This document shows, in pieces, positions 1-6,255 of a stretch of 8,320 bases of DNA (position 1 is its first letter; every line of letters begins with the position of its first letter). Made by a program: the position numbers and the translations under genes. The DNA is taken from positions 1 to 8,320 of the forward strand of contig QMYO01000055.1 in assembly GCA_003662715.1 (NCBI GenBank), in the 5' to 3' direction. Below the pieces are notes generated by a model. The model did no database searches and had not been told where the DNA came from. It worked only from the letters and a program-made list of their open reading frames with translations. The DNA comes from Candidatus Bathyarchaeota archaeon (GTDB lineage: Archaea; Thermoproteota; Bathyarchaeia; Bathyarchaeales; Bathyarchaeaceae).

Positions 1-1253
1 GAACTTATGAAGGCTCTCGGTTTGTACGTCCTGAAGCGGAGGGCTGCCCGCATCTGATTTTGTCCAACTTCAGTTGTCACGATGGCATCATTTGGCAAGA
101 TTTTGCGGAGTTCCTTTATCAGTCGCGGAGGTTTCAGATCTTTTTCGCCGCCAGATATTTTGTCTTTAAGCTGCTCCTTAGCTTCTTGAACCCTCTTAAA
201 CCATTTAGAACTCTCTCTCTTCTGTAATTTGCTAGTCAACAACTGGTAGATCACCTTAAGGGTTTTTTTTGCATCGGCTACAATTGGTACGTTAACATCC
301 ACATTTTTCCCAATTTCCGCCGAGTCTATATCGATGTGAATGATTTTTGCGTCGGGGCAAAACTCGTCCAGCTTTCCAGTGGTTCTATCTGAAAATCTTG
401 TGCCCACCGCTAAAATGACGTCAGCCTCTAAGATCAGCTTGTTTGCAGCAAGAGCCCCATGCATACCTATGTTTCCTAGAGACAGAGGATGATTTTCTGG
501 GAAGCATCCCTTTCCCATGAAAGTAGTTGCTACCGGTGCCATCAATAGTTCAGCCAGCGCCAAAAGCTCTGGGGAAGCGTTTGAGGCAATTACTCCTCCC
601 CCCGCTAGAATTATAGGACGCTCAGCTTTGAGGAGGAGCTCAACGGCTTTCTTAACCTGAAGTGGATGCGGATTTATCTTAGGTTTGTAGCCTCGAATTT
701 CAACGTTATCCGTAAACTTCATTTCCGCAGTCTCCGTTTGCACATTCTTGGGAAGATCAATTAAAACTGGTCCAGGTCTGCCTGTGGTAGCTATGTAAAA
801 GGCTTGTTTCACTATTTCTGGGATTTCCGAAGCCTGCTTCGGTTGATAATTATACTTTGTGATTGGAGTGGTGATGCCGATTATGTCTGCTTCTTGGAAG
901 GCGTCTTTACCTATCATATAAGATGAGTTAACGGCAAAGGCGTTGACTTGACCTGTGAAAGCGATGACTGGTGAAGAATCCATGTAGGCATTAGCGATGC
1001 CTGTGACTAGGTTTGTTGCTCCTGGTCCTGACGTAGCCATGCAGACTCCTGGTCGTCCGCTTGCACGGGCGTATCCGTCGGCTGCGTGGGCTGCGCATTG
1101 CTCATGTCGGGCAAGAATGTGTCTTATCTCGGAAGTTTCGTATAGAACATCGTATACTGGGAGGACTGCTCCTCCAACTATGCCGAAGATGGCTTTTACT
1201 TTTTGTCGCTTCAGTGCTTCTACAACGGCTTGAGCGCCTGACATTTTAGTCAT
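1..1253 (-). CDS. ilvB: Acetolactate synthase large subunit (partial, C-terminus off the left edge)
   Basis: ThDP-dependent cytosolic enzyme that condenses two pyruvates to 2-acetolactate, or pyruvate with 2-oxobutyrate to 2-aceto-2-hydroxybutyrate, the first common step of valine, leucine and isoleucine synthesis. I translated the minus frame by hand from 1253: it stays open to position 1, giving about 417 of the usual 550-600 residues. Seen in order: N-terminal ThDP (PYR) domain with IFGIVGGAVLPVYD, then RHEQCAAHAADGYAR carrying the catalytic Glu (residue 51), SGPGATNLVTGIANA, and GKDAFQEADIIGIT typical of acetolactate synthase. The FAD-type middle domain follows (VGTRFSDRTTGK, HIDIDSAEIGKN), then the start of the C-terminal domain (TTEVGQNQMRAA). 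The GDG ThDP-binding motif would lie beyond the edge. ATG 1253 is chosen over ATG 1244 because an AGGAGAG Shine-Dalgarno lies 9 nt before it. The regulatory subunit ilvN is not in the window. Family assignment is firm. Confidence 0.95.
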   Translation of the reverse strand, partial: MTKMSGAQAVVEALKRQKVKAIFGIVGGAVLPVYDVLYETSEIRHILARHEQCAAHAADGYARASGRPGVCMATSGPGATNLVTGIANAYMDSSPVIAFTGQVNAFAVNSSYMIGKDAFQEADIIGITTPITKYNYQPKQASEIPEIVKQAFYIATTGRPGPVLIDLPKNVQTETAEMKFTDNVEIRGYKPKINPHPLQVKKAVELLLKAERPIILAGGGVIASNASPELLALAELLMAPVATTFMGKGCFPENHPLSLGNIGMHGALAANKLILEADVILAVGTRFSDRTTGKLDEFCPDAKIIHIDIDSAEIGKNVDVNVPIVADAKKTLKVIYQLLTSKLQKRESSKWFKRVQEAKEQLKDKISGGEKDLKPPRLIKELRKILPNDAIVTTEVGQNQMRAALRFRTYKPRAFIS

Positions 1254-1256
1254 TTC

Positions 1257-1415
1257 TCATATCTCTCCTTTTAAGTTGCATTTCATAACCATAACTATGT
1301 GTATACGAGGATTCGAAGCAAAACCATGTGAGAGTCCGTTCACTAAGTTTTCTGAAGAAAATTTTGGGAAAGCTAATGTACGAGGAAGTGATCCCTCACG
1401 TTTTTTGTCCTCCAT
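1257..1415 (-). CDS. Candidate small ORF (52 aa) in the ilvB leader
   Basis: Hypothetical; no family recognised. An ATG at 1415 opens 52 codons closed by TGA at 1257-1259, three nucleotides before the ilvB start. A Shine-Dalgarno-like AAAGGAGAA lies at 1425-1433, and a TATA-like box sits about 25 nt further upstream. The predicted peptide starts MEDKKREG, has a charged N-terminus and ends RIHIVMVMKCNLKGEI. It has no signal peptide, no Cys pair and no obvious run of Leu, Val or Ile codons of the attenuator-leader kind. Its last codons contain the ilvB Shine-Dalgarno, so translational coupling to ilvB is possible. An open frame of this length can arise by chance at this base composition, so this is a candidate only. 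Confidence 0.3.
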   Translation of the reverse strand: MEDKKREGSLPRTLAFPKFSSENLVNGLSHGFASNPRIHIVMVMKCNLKGEI

Positions 1416-1450
1416 CGGAACGGATTCTCCTTTATCACAATAGATTTTTC

Positions 1451-1460
1451 CTTAAAAAGG
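1451..1460 (-). promoter_or_regulatory. Candidate TATA box for the ilvB (sORF-ilvB) transcript
   Basis: On the minus strand the 243-bp gap between the LeuA/CimA stop and ilvB holds AAAACC followed by TTTTTAAGG, resembling an archaeal BRE plus TATA element. A start about 25 nt downstream would fall near 1430, just ahead of the Shine-Dalgarno-like sequence at 1425-1433. This suggests ilvB can be transcribed separately from the upstream gene. No recognisable hairpin terminator for the upstream gene was found here. The call rests on pattern and spacing only. Confidence 0.35.
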
Positions 1461-1496
1461 TTTTGCCTTAAATCTTATCTGTCACGTCGTCTCTGC

Positions 1497-3008
1497 TTAC
1501 TTGCCGCCACGTTTGTTGTGGTCAGCCATTAACACGTTCATGCCGCTAAGCACTGCTTCAACGCTTGCCATAACTATGTCTTCTCGAACTCCCATGGCTG
1601 TCGCTGTTCTGTCTCCCCTACGTAAACGTACAATCACCTCTACCATGGCGTCGGTGCCGCCTGTGATGGCTTTGACGTGATACTGCTCTAGATGGATTGG
1701 CTCAACGACTAGGATGGCTTTTCTCACAGCGTTTATTGCAGCATCCACGGGACCCACTCCAGTTGCTGCTTCTGAAACCACTTTATTGTTGAGTTTAAGT
1801 CGCACTGATGCGGTTGAGGTAACGCGGTCTCCTGTGACAACGGTTAGTTCTTCAAGCTCTATTGGACGACTTTGAGGTAAACCCATAACCGCTTCTGCGA
1901 CTGCCAATAAGTCAGCGTCTGTGACTTTCTTGCCTTTATCTCCTATGGTTTTCACTCGCGTGGAAATCTCTTTGAGCTGTTCGTCGGTTGGATGTAGTCC
2001 CATCGTTTCTAGGGATGACTTAAGACCATGAGAGCCTGAGTGTTTGCCAGCTACTATTCGTCTAGTGACTCCTACCACTTCTGGAGATATTGGCTCATAT
2101 GTTGATGGATGAGACAGTATGGCGTGTGTGTGGATGCCTGCTTCGTGAGTGAAGGCGTTTTCGCCTACAATTGCCTTGTTTGGTTGAACTGGAATTCCGG
2201 TTAGTCGAGCCACCAAGGTTGAGGTGGAGTATAAAAGTTCAGTTTTTATTCCCAACTCCACGCCGTAGATGAGTTTCAGAGCAACAGCAATCTCTTCTAA
2301 AGCTGCGTTTCCAGCTCTCTCTCCTAACCCATTGATTGTTGCATGAACTTGGTCGGCGCCTGCTCTCAGGGAGGCTATCGAGTTTGCTACGCCCATTCCG
2401 AAGTCGTCGTGGCAGTGGGCGCTGATGATTGTGTCTTTAAAGGCTTTTCTCATGTCTGAGAAGAAGTTGTAGGCTTTTTCAGGGGTTAAAACTCCCACTG
2501 TATCGCATGGACAAATTCTGTCCGCGCCTACGGAGATTCCTTTAGCAAAGAATTCTTTAACAAAGTCAAAATCGCTTCTGGTGGCGTCTTCAGCTGAGAG
2601 TTCAACAATGAGTCCATGGTCCTTTGCGTATTGAACGGATTCTTCTACGGTTTTTAGAATTTCCTCTCTGGTTTTCTTCAATTTGTATTGAAGGTGTAGG
2701 TCTGAGGTGGGAATAACCAAATGCACGCTTTGAGCATCGCATTTCAGTGCAATGTCTATGTCTTTCTTTACTCCTCTAACGAAGCAGCAGACTTCTGCTT
2801 TGAGTCCTTCGTTGGCGATGAGTTTTACTGCTTCTTCTTCTCCTTTAGAAACTGCGGCGAAGCCAGCTTCGATGACGTCTACTCCGAGTTTGTCTCGGCT
2901 TTTGGCGATTCTTAGTTTGTTTTCGGGTGTTAAGGAAACTCCGGGGGTTTGTTCTCCATCTCTTAGGGTGGTGTCGAAAATACGTATTTTCTTAGGGAAG
3001 GCGTTCAA
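1497..3008 (-). CDS. leuA: 2-isopropylmalate synthase / (R)-citramalate synthase family protein
   Basis: Acetyl-CoA-dependent Claisen condensing enzyme of the DRE-TIM metallolyase family. It makes 2-isopropylmalate from 2-oxoisovalerate (leucine pathway) or citramalate from pyruvate (isoleucine pathway). From the TTG at 3008 it has 503 residues, a usual length. Seen: IFDTTLRDGEQTPG (catalytic Arg16, metal-binding Asp17), SAEDATRSD, HCHDDFG (metal His198 and His200), NGLGERAGN (226-234), NKAIVGENAFTHEAGIHTH, GKHSG (321-325), then a C-terminal LeuA allosteric domain (about 378-492). The frame also opens upstream to an ATG at 3080, but the extra 24 residues have no family counterpart and overlap a TATA-like box. 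The TTG at 3008 has GGGGT 9 nt before it. The blocks VHLVIPTS and CDTVGVLTP recall methanogen CimA, and QPNKAIVGENAFTHEAGIHTH recalls LeuA, so the substrate is unsettled. Family certain; gene symbol provisional. Confidence 0.9.
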   Translation of the reverse strand: MNAFPKKIRIFDTTLRDGEQTPGVSLTPENKLRIAKSRDKLGVDVIEAGFAAVSKGEEEAVKLIANEGLKAEVCCFVRGVKKDIDIALKCDAQSVHLVIPTSDLHLQYKLKKTREEILKTVEESVQYAKDHGLIVELSAEDATRSDFDFVKEFFAKGISVGADRICPCDTVGVLTPEKAYNFFSDMRKAFKDTIISAHCHDDFGMGVANSIASLRAGADQVHATINGLGERAGNAALEEIAVALKLIYGVELGIKTELLYSTSTLVARLTGIPVQPNKAIVGENAFTHEAGIHTHAILSHPSTYEPISPEVVGVTRRIVAGKHSGSHGLKSSLETMGLHPTDEQLKEISTRVKTIGDKGKKVTDADLLAVAEAVMGLPQSRPIELEELTVVTGDRVTSTASVRLKLNNKVVSEAATGVGPVDAAINAVRKAILVVEPIHLEQYHVKAITGGTDAMVEVIVRLRRGDRTATAMGVREDIVMASVEAVLSGMNVLMADHNKRGGK

Positions 3009-3054
3009 TAAAGCGATACCCCATTTTAGTTCGCCTTTATTTGGCGAGGGTAAC

Positions 3055-3068
3055 ATTAAATATAAAGG
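3055..3068. promoter_or_regulatory. Shared bidirectional TATA element between leuA/cimA and ilvD
   Basis: The stretch TTAAATATAAAGG reads as a TATA box on the plus strand. On the minus strand it reads AAAACC-TTTATATTTAA, a BRE-like tract plus TATA. Starts about 25-30 nt away would fall near 3088 for ilvD and near 3035 for leuA/cimA, leaving leaders of about 28 nt to TTG 3118 and TTG 3008. This symmetry supports the downstream start of leuA/cimA and joint control of the two divergent genes. The call rests on sequence pattern and spacing. Confidence 0.5.
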
Positions 3069-3117
3069 TTTTGGTTCCATACACTAACGAACACTCACAT
3101 GACTTGAGGGTTGAAGT

Positions 3118-4740
3118 TTGAGAAGCGACGAAATAAAACGTGGATTTAAAAGAACCCCCCACAGAGCCCTGTTAAAAGCCCTCGGAATTACAGACAGCGA
3201 TATGGATAAGCCATTCATCGCTGTGGTTAACAGCTTCACCACCGTGGTTCCAGGTCACATCCACCTAAACCAAATCGCTGAAGCCGTGAAAGCAGGAGTC
3301 AGAGTTGCTGGCGGAGTACCCTTCGAATTCAACACAATCGCTGTATGTGATGGCTTAGCCATGGGTCACGAAGGAATGCGATACTCCCTTCCATCCAGAG
3401 AAGTTATTGCCGACTCCATTGAAATCATGGTTCAAGCCCACAGATTCGATGGTATGGTTTTGGTTACAAACTGCGACAAAGTGACCCCAGGTATGTTGAT
3501 TGCTGCAGCTAGACTTAACATACCATCAATAGTTGTGACTGGCGGACCTATGCTCGCAGGCTGCTTAAACGGAGAGAAGGTTGGTTTTGCCACGGTTTCT
3601 GAAGCTGTGGGAAAGTTTGTTGCTGGCGAAATTAGTGAGGAAGAACTGAAGAGATTGGAGGATGTGACATGTCCTGGCTGCGGCTCCTGCAGCGGCATGT
3701 TCACAGCCAACACCATGGCGTGCATAACTGAAGCCTTAGGAATGTCTCTTCCAGGTTGCGGCACCGCCCTTGCCGTAAGCGCTTTAAAGTTGAGGATAGC
3801 CCGAGAGAGCGGAGAAAGAATTCTCGCCCTAATAAAAGAGGACTTAAAACCATCAGACATCATGACCATAAAGGCTTTCGAAAACGCCATAATGGTGGAC
3901 ATGGCTTTAGGAGGCTCCACTAACGCAGTGCTACATCTCTCAGCTATCGCAAGCGAAATGGGAGTTTCCCTACCCCTAAACCTCTTCGACGAAATAGGTA
4001 GGCGAGCCCCTCACCTATGCAACATGGTTCCAAGCGGACCATACGCATTAGAAGACTTAGACGCAGCAGGCGGAATCCCTGCCGTCATGAAAGAGCTAGC
4101 TCCTCTTCTCCATTTAGACGCAATTACCGTAACGGGCAAAACCGTGAAAAACAACATCGAAAAAGCCAGAGTAACCAACGCGGAAGTGATTCGCCCCCTT
4201 TCTAATCCCGTTCATAAAGAAGGAGGAATCGCCATATTACATGGAAACCTAGCGCCTAAAGGAGCCGTGATTAAAACCGCAGCAGTCTCACCTAAAATGC
4301 TCATTCACAAGGGACCAGCCAAAGTTTTCAACTCTGAAGAAGAAGCCATGAAAGCTATAGTTAGCAGGAAGATAAAGCCTGGCGACGTAGTGGTTATCCG
4401 ATATGAAGGACCAAAGGGAGGACCTGGCATGAGAGAAATGCTGTCGCCAACAGCCACCATAAGTGGCATGGGCTTAAGCGATTCGGTTGCGCTTATAACG
4501 GACGGCAGGTTTTCCGGAGCCACCAGAGGACCATGTATAGGACATGTGTCGCCTGAGGCAGCAGAAGGTGGACCAATAGCCATTTTGAAAGACGGAGACA
4601 TGATTGAAATCGACATCCCAAAGAGAAGTCTAAGAGTAGAGCTGGAAGAGAAAGAAATAGAGAACCGTTTAAAGTTGTGGAAGCCGAAGCCGCCGAAAAT
4701 TAAACGAGGCTATCTAGCAAAATACTCCTCGCTTCTCTAA
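3118..4740 (+). CDS. ilvD: Dihydroxy-acid dehydratase
   Basis: Iron-sulfur dehydratase that converts 2,3-dihydroxyisovalerate and 2,3-dihydroxy-3-methylvalerate to the 2-oxoacid precursors of valine/leucine and isoleucine. The 540 residues match the family length and align end to end. Seen: [23 protein letters not shown] (38-50), [28 protein letters not shown] (Cys119), [16 protein letters not shown] (Cys185, 188, 191), [26 protein letters not shown], and the C-terminal [23 protein letters not shown]. Where [2Fe-2S] enzymes of the Mycobacterium type have a third cluster Cys (PCN), this protein has PGH. E. coli and methanogen enzymes share that feature, which suggests an oxygen-labile [4Fe-4S] type (inference). 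The start is TTG with GAGGG (3106-3110) 7 nt upstream. It is divergent from leuA/cimA. Confidence 0.96.
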   Translation: MRSDEIKRGFKRTPHRALLKALGITDSDMDKPFIAVVNSFTTVVPGHIHLNQIAEAVKAGVRVAGGVPFEFNTIAVCDGLAMGHEGMRYSLPSREVIADSIEIMVQAHRFDGMVLVTNCDKVTPGMLIAAARLNIPSIVVTGGPMLAGCLNGEKVGFATVSEAVGKFVAGEISEEELKRLEDVTCPGCGSCSGMFTANTMACITEALGMSLPGCGTALAVSALKLRIARESGERILALIKEDLKPSDIMTIKAFENAIMVDMALGGSTNAVLHLSAIASEMGVSLPLNLFDEIGRRAPHLCNMVPSGPYALEDLDAAGGIPAVMKELAPLLHLDAITVTGKTVKNNIEKARVTNAEVIRPLSNPVHKEGGIAILHGNLAPKGAVIKTAAVSPKMLIHKGPAKVFNSEEEAMKAIVSRKIKPGDVVVIRYEGPKGGPGMREMLSPTATISGMGLSDSVALITDGRFSGATRGPCIGHVSPEAAEGGPIAILKDGDMIEIDIPKRSLRVELEEKEIENRLKLWKPKPPKIKRGYLAKYSSLL

Positions 4741-4760
4741 AGACTGAAAAAAGCTGGAGA

Positions 4761-4801
4761 TTCCTTTCACTTTTCAACATGAAAACTATATTTATTATTT
4801 A
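4761..4801 (+). terminator. T-rich region after ilvD, possible archaeal terminator
   Basis: Starting 21 nt after the ilvD stop are two T-rich patches, TTCCTTTCACTTTTC and ATTTATTATTT. Archaeal RNA polymerase can release at such tracts without a hairpin. No strong stem-loop precedes them and neither is a pure T-run, so the call is weak. Confidence 0.25.
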
Positions 4802-4821
4802 ATAACAACAGCGCCCACAAA

Positions 4822-4830
4822 TTATATATA
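4822..4830 (+). promoter_or_regulatory. TATA box for the GMP-synthase-like gene
   Basis: TTATATATA sits in the ilvD-guaAB gap, followed by a GC-containing stretch. A start about 25 nt on would fall near 4851, leaving a leader of about 86 nt, long for an archaeal mRNA. An inverted repeat (GAAAC-5-GTTTC, 4842-4856) lies across the predicted start and could be an operator. Confidence 0.5.
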
Positions 4831-4841
4831 GCGTTAAGCAA

Positions 4842-4931
4842 GAAACCGTTCGTTTCCGAATTATGAAGGGAGGCATGTTCGCAACATCTAAAAAGTTGAT
4901 AAACTCTGTATACGCAACTTTTGGAGGAGAT
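4842..4931 (+). promoter_or_regulatory. Structured leader and Shine-Dalgarno of the GMP-synthase-like gene
   Basis: Three perfect inverted repeats lie in a row: GAAAC-CGTTC-GTTTC (4842-4856), ATGTT-CGC-AACAT (4875-4887), and AAAAGTTG (4891-4898) with CAACTTTT (4915-4922) around a 16-nt loop. The last stem ends directly before a strong Shine-Dalgarno, GGAGGAGAT (4923-4931), 5 nt from the ATG at 4937. The layout would allow control of translation by a stem next to the ribosome site, or protein binding at the first repeat. I recognise no known riboswitch class. Confidence 0.35.
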
Positions 4932-4936
4932 AAAAA

Positions 4937-5869
4937 ATGTTGGACGCTAGAAAATTTATTGAAAAGTCAATTAAAGAAATAAAAGAAATTGTTCGTGAAA
5001 ATAAAATCATCTCCGCTTGTTCCGGAGGAGTGGATAGCACAACTACAACCTTTCTCGTACATAAAGCTGTAGGAGAAAAACTGATTGCTGTGTTTATAGA
5101 CGATGGACTGCGGAGAGAAGGAGAACCAGAGTTTGTAGTAAAGGTACTCAAGGACTTAGGCATTAAAGTCAGATTCATTGATGCAAAAGAGGAATTCTTT
5201 AGAGCTTTGAAAGGAAAGACAGATGCTGAGGAAAAACGAAAAGCCTTTCGAGATACATTCTACAAAACCCTCGGTAAAGTGGCAAAGGAAGAAAAAGTTA
5301 AATTCATCGCCCAAGGCACAATAAAAGCTGACGTAGTGGAAACAGTCAAAGGAATAAAAACACAACATAACATTCTTGAACAGATTGGAATCAACCCAGA
5401 GATTTACGGTTACTCTATCTTAGAACCATTGAAGGAGTTATACAAACCAGAAGTGAGAATTGTTGCCCGAGAATTAGGTCTTCCAACAGAGATTTCAGAA
5501 AGAATGCCTTTTCCTGGTCCAGCATTATCAATAAGAGTTCTCGGTGAAGTAACTCCTGACAAGGTCGCAATACTAAGAAAAGCCACTGAAATAGTAGAGG
5601 AAGAAACCAGAAACCTGGGAACATTTCAGAACTTCGCTGTTTTACATAATGATAAGGCTACTGGCATTAAGAACGGGAAAAGGGTCTACGGAAACATCAT
5701 CACTATTAGGGTAGTAGTCTCAGAAGATGCTGTGACAGCGAAAGCCAAACAGGTTCCATACGAAATATTAGAAAGAATCGCTGAGAGAATAACAAGTGAG
5801 ATACCAAGCGTTGTTAGATGCTTGTATGACATCACTCATAAACCACCCGCAACAATAGAGTTTGAGTAA
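4937..5869 (+). CDS. guaAB: GMP synthase ATP-pyrophosphatase subunit family (GuaAb/ExsB-like), divergent
   Basis: In archaea GMP synthase is split: a separate glutaminase supplies ammonia and this subunit adenylates XMP and aminates it to GMP. The 310 residues fit the free-standing subunit. Seen: the PP-loop SGGVDST (29-35), GEPEFVVK, GTIKADVVE (127-135), MPFPGPALSIRVLGEVTP (190-207) opening the C-terminal dimerisation domain, and the typical tail KPPATIEFE. Unlike standard GuaA proteins, the XMP-site motif KSHHN reads KTQHN (141-145), VNTG reads IDDG, and the segment after KTQHN differs. It therefore matches a paralogous group often labelled ExsB-like, whose substrate I cannot name. No glutaminase gene lies nearby. 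The ATG follows an excellent Shine-Dalgarno. The superfamily is certain; true GMP synthase activity is uncertain. Confidence 0.82.
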   Translation: MLDARKFIEKSIKEIKEIVRENKIISACSGGVDSTTTTFLVHKAVGEKLIAVFIDDGLRREGEPEFVVKVLKDLGIKVRFIDAKEEFFRALKGKTDAEEKRKAFRDTFYKTLGKVAKEEKVKFIAQGTIKADVVETVKGIKTQHNILEQIGINPEIYGYSILEPLKELYKPEVRIVARELGLPTEISERMPFPGPALSIRVLGEVTPDKVAILRKATEIVEEETRNLGTFQNFAVLHNDKATGIKNGKRVYGNIITIRVVVSEDAVTAKAKQVPYEILERIAERITSEIPSVVRCLYDITHKPPATIEFE

Positions 5870-5939
5870 AAACTACCGCGCACATTGAATGCTTATTGTG
5901 TTTAGTTTCTGAAGGGCAGTTACCATCGTCTGCTATGTT

Positions 5940-5963
5940 AAAAAAAGTAGAGGGTTTATCTAC
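5940..5963 (-). terminator. Stem-loop plus T7 terminator of the sulfite reductase-tusA operon
   Basis: On the minus strand GTAGA and TCTAC (5959-5963 and 5947-5951) form a 5-bp stem with a 7-nt loop, followed at once by seven T residues (5946-5940). This is the layout of an intrinsic terminator, 26 nt past the tusA stop. It also separates this operon from the convergent PP-loop gene. Confidence 0.55.
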
Positions 5964-5969
5964 CAGCTC

Positions 5970-5976
5970 AAAAAAA
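5970..5976 (-). terminator. First T7 tract after tusA
   Basis: A run of seven T residues on the minus strand, flanked by CTC and GAG, lies 12 nt beyond the tusA stop. Archaeal termination commonly uses such tracts, and a second one lies 23 nt further on. Together they form a tandem terminator. Confidence 0.45.
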
Positions 5977-5988
5977 GAGTTAACGGCA

Positions 5989-6252
5989 TTACTTTTTGGT
6001 TTGAACCACAATTTTCCACGTGCCCTTTTCTACACGTTCTGTCTCTGACACCTCATAACCCTTCGCCCTCAGGGCAGGCGGAATATCCCTCACAGATGGA
6101 GGATTATCAAGAATCACTTCAAGAACATCGTCTGAAGAAAGACTCCCCAGAGCCCTCATTGTTAACAATTGCGGATAAGGACAGACGAGTCCCCGAGCAT
6201 CCAAAGAATAGCGTTTTTCACCAATTTTCTGTAAGTTAAACTTTTTCTCCAC
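5989..6252 (-). CDS. tusA: TusA/SirA-family sulfur carrier protein
   Basis: Small cytosolic protein of the TusA/YedF/SirA family (two-layer alpha/beta sandwich) that carries persulfide sulfur on one cysteine. The 87 residues include the family motif LDARGLVCPYPQLL, with the CPxP cysteine at residue 24, and the pattern GDxLEVxxDxP appears here as DDVLEVILDNPP. The C-terminal half (VSETERVEKGTWKIVVQ) fits the last strand. There is a single Cys and no membrane segment, so it is not a YeeE/YedE fusion. The start is GTG at 6252, 3 nt after the stop of the sulfite reductase gene. Upstream is only a weak GGATGG, so translation is probably coupled. The pairing suggests that it hands sulfur to or from the sulfite/sulfide step, or feeds Fe-S, tRNA or cofactor thiolation (inference). 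Family assignment strong; partner unknown. Confidence 0.9.
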   Translation of the reverse strand: MEKKFNLQKIGEKRYSLDARGLVCPYPQLLTMRALGSLSSDDVLEVILDNPPSVRDIPPALRAKGYEVSETERVEKGTWKIVVQTKK

Positions 6253-6255
6253 CTT

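Noticed and set aside
997..1249. Two overlapping plus-strand frames of 62-78 codons
   Set aside because: They are antisense to the N-terminal ThDP domain of acetolactate synthase, which is clearly coding on the minus strand.
1391..1406. GTGA-TCCC-TCAC hairpin followed by a T6 run on the plus strand, like an intrinsic terminator
   Set aside because: No plus-strand gene ends here; on the minus strand, where the genes lie, the tract is A and cannot act as a terminator. It also falls inside the candidate small ORF.
2752..3087. 111-codon plus-strand frame inside leuA/cimA
   Set aside because: It is antisense to the conserved catalytic domain and has a low-complexity Ser/Thr-rich product.
3432..3920. 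162-codon minus-strand frame inside ilvD
   Set aside because: It is a shadow of the conserved ilvD coding frame, with no own promoter or family similarity.
4863..4982. 39-codon plus-strand frame starting ATGAAGGG and overlapping the start of the GMP-synthase-like gene
   Set aside because: It has no ribosome site at proper distance, overlaps the real gene in another frame, and the strong Shine-Dalgarno serves ATG 4937.
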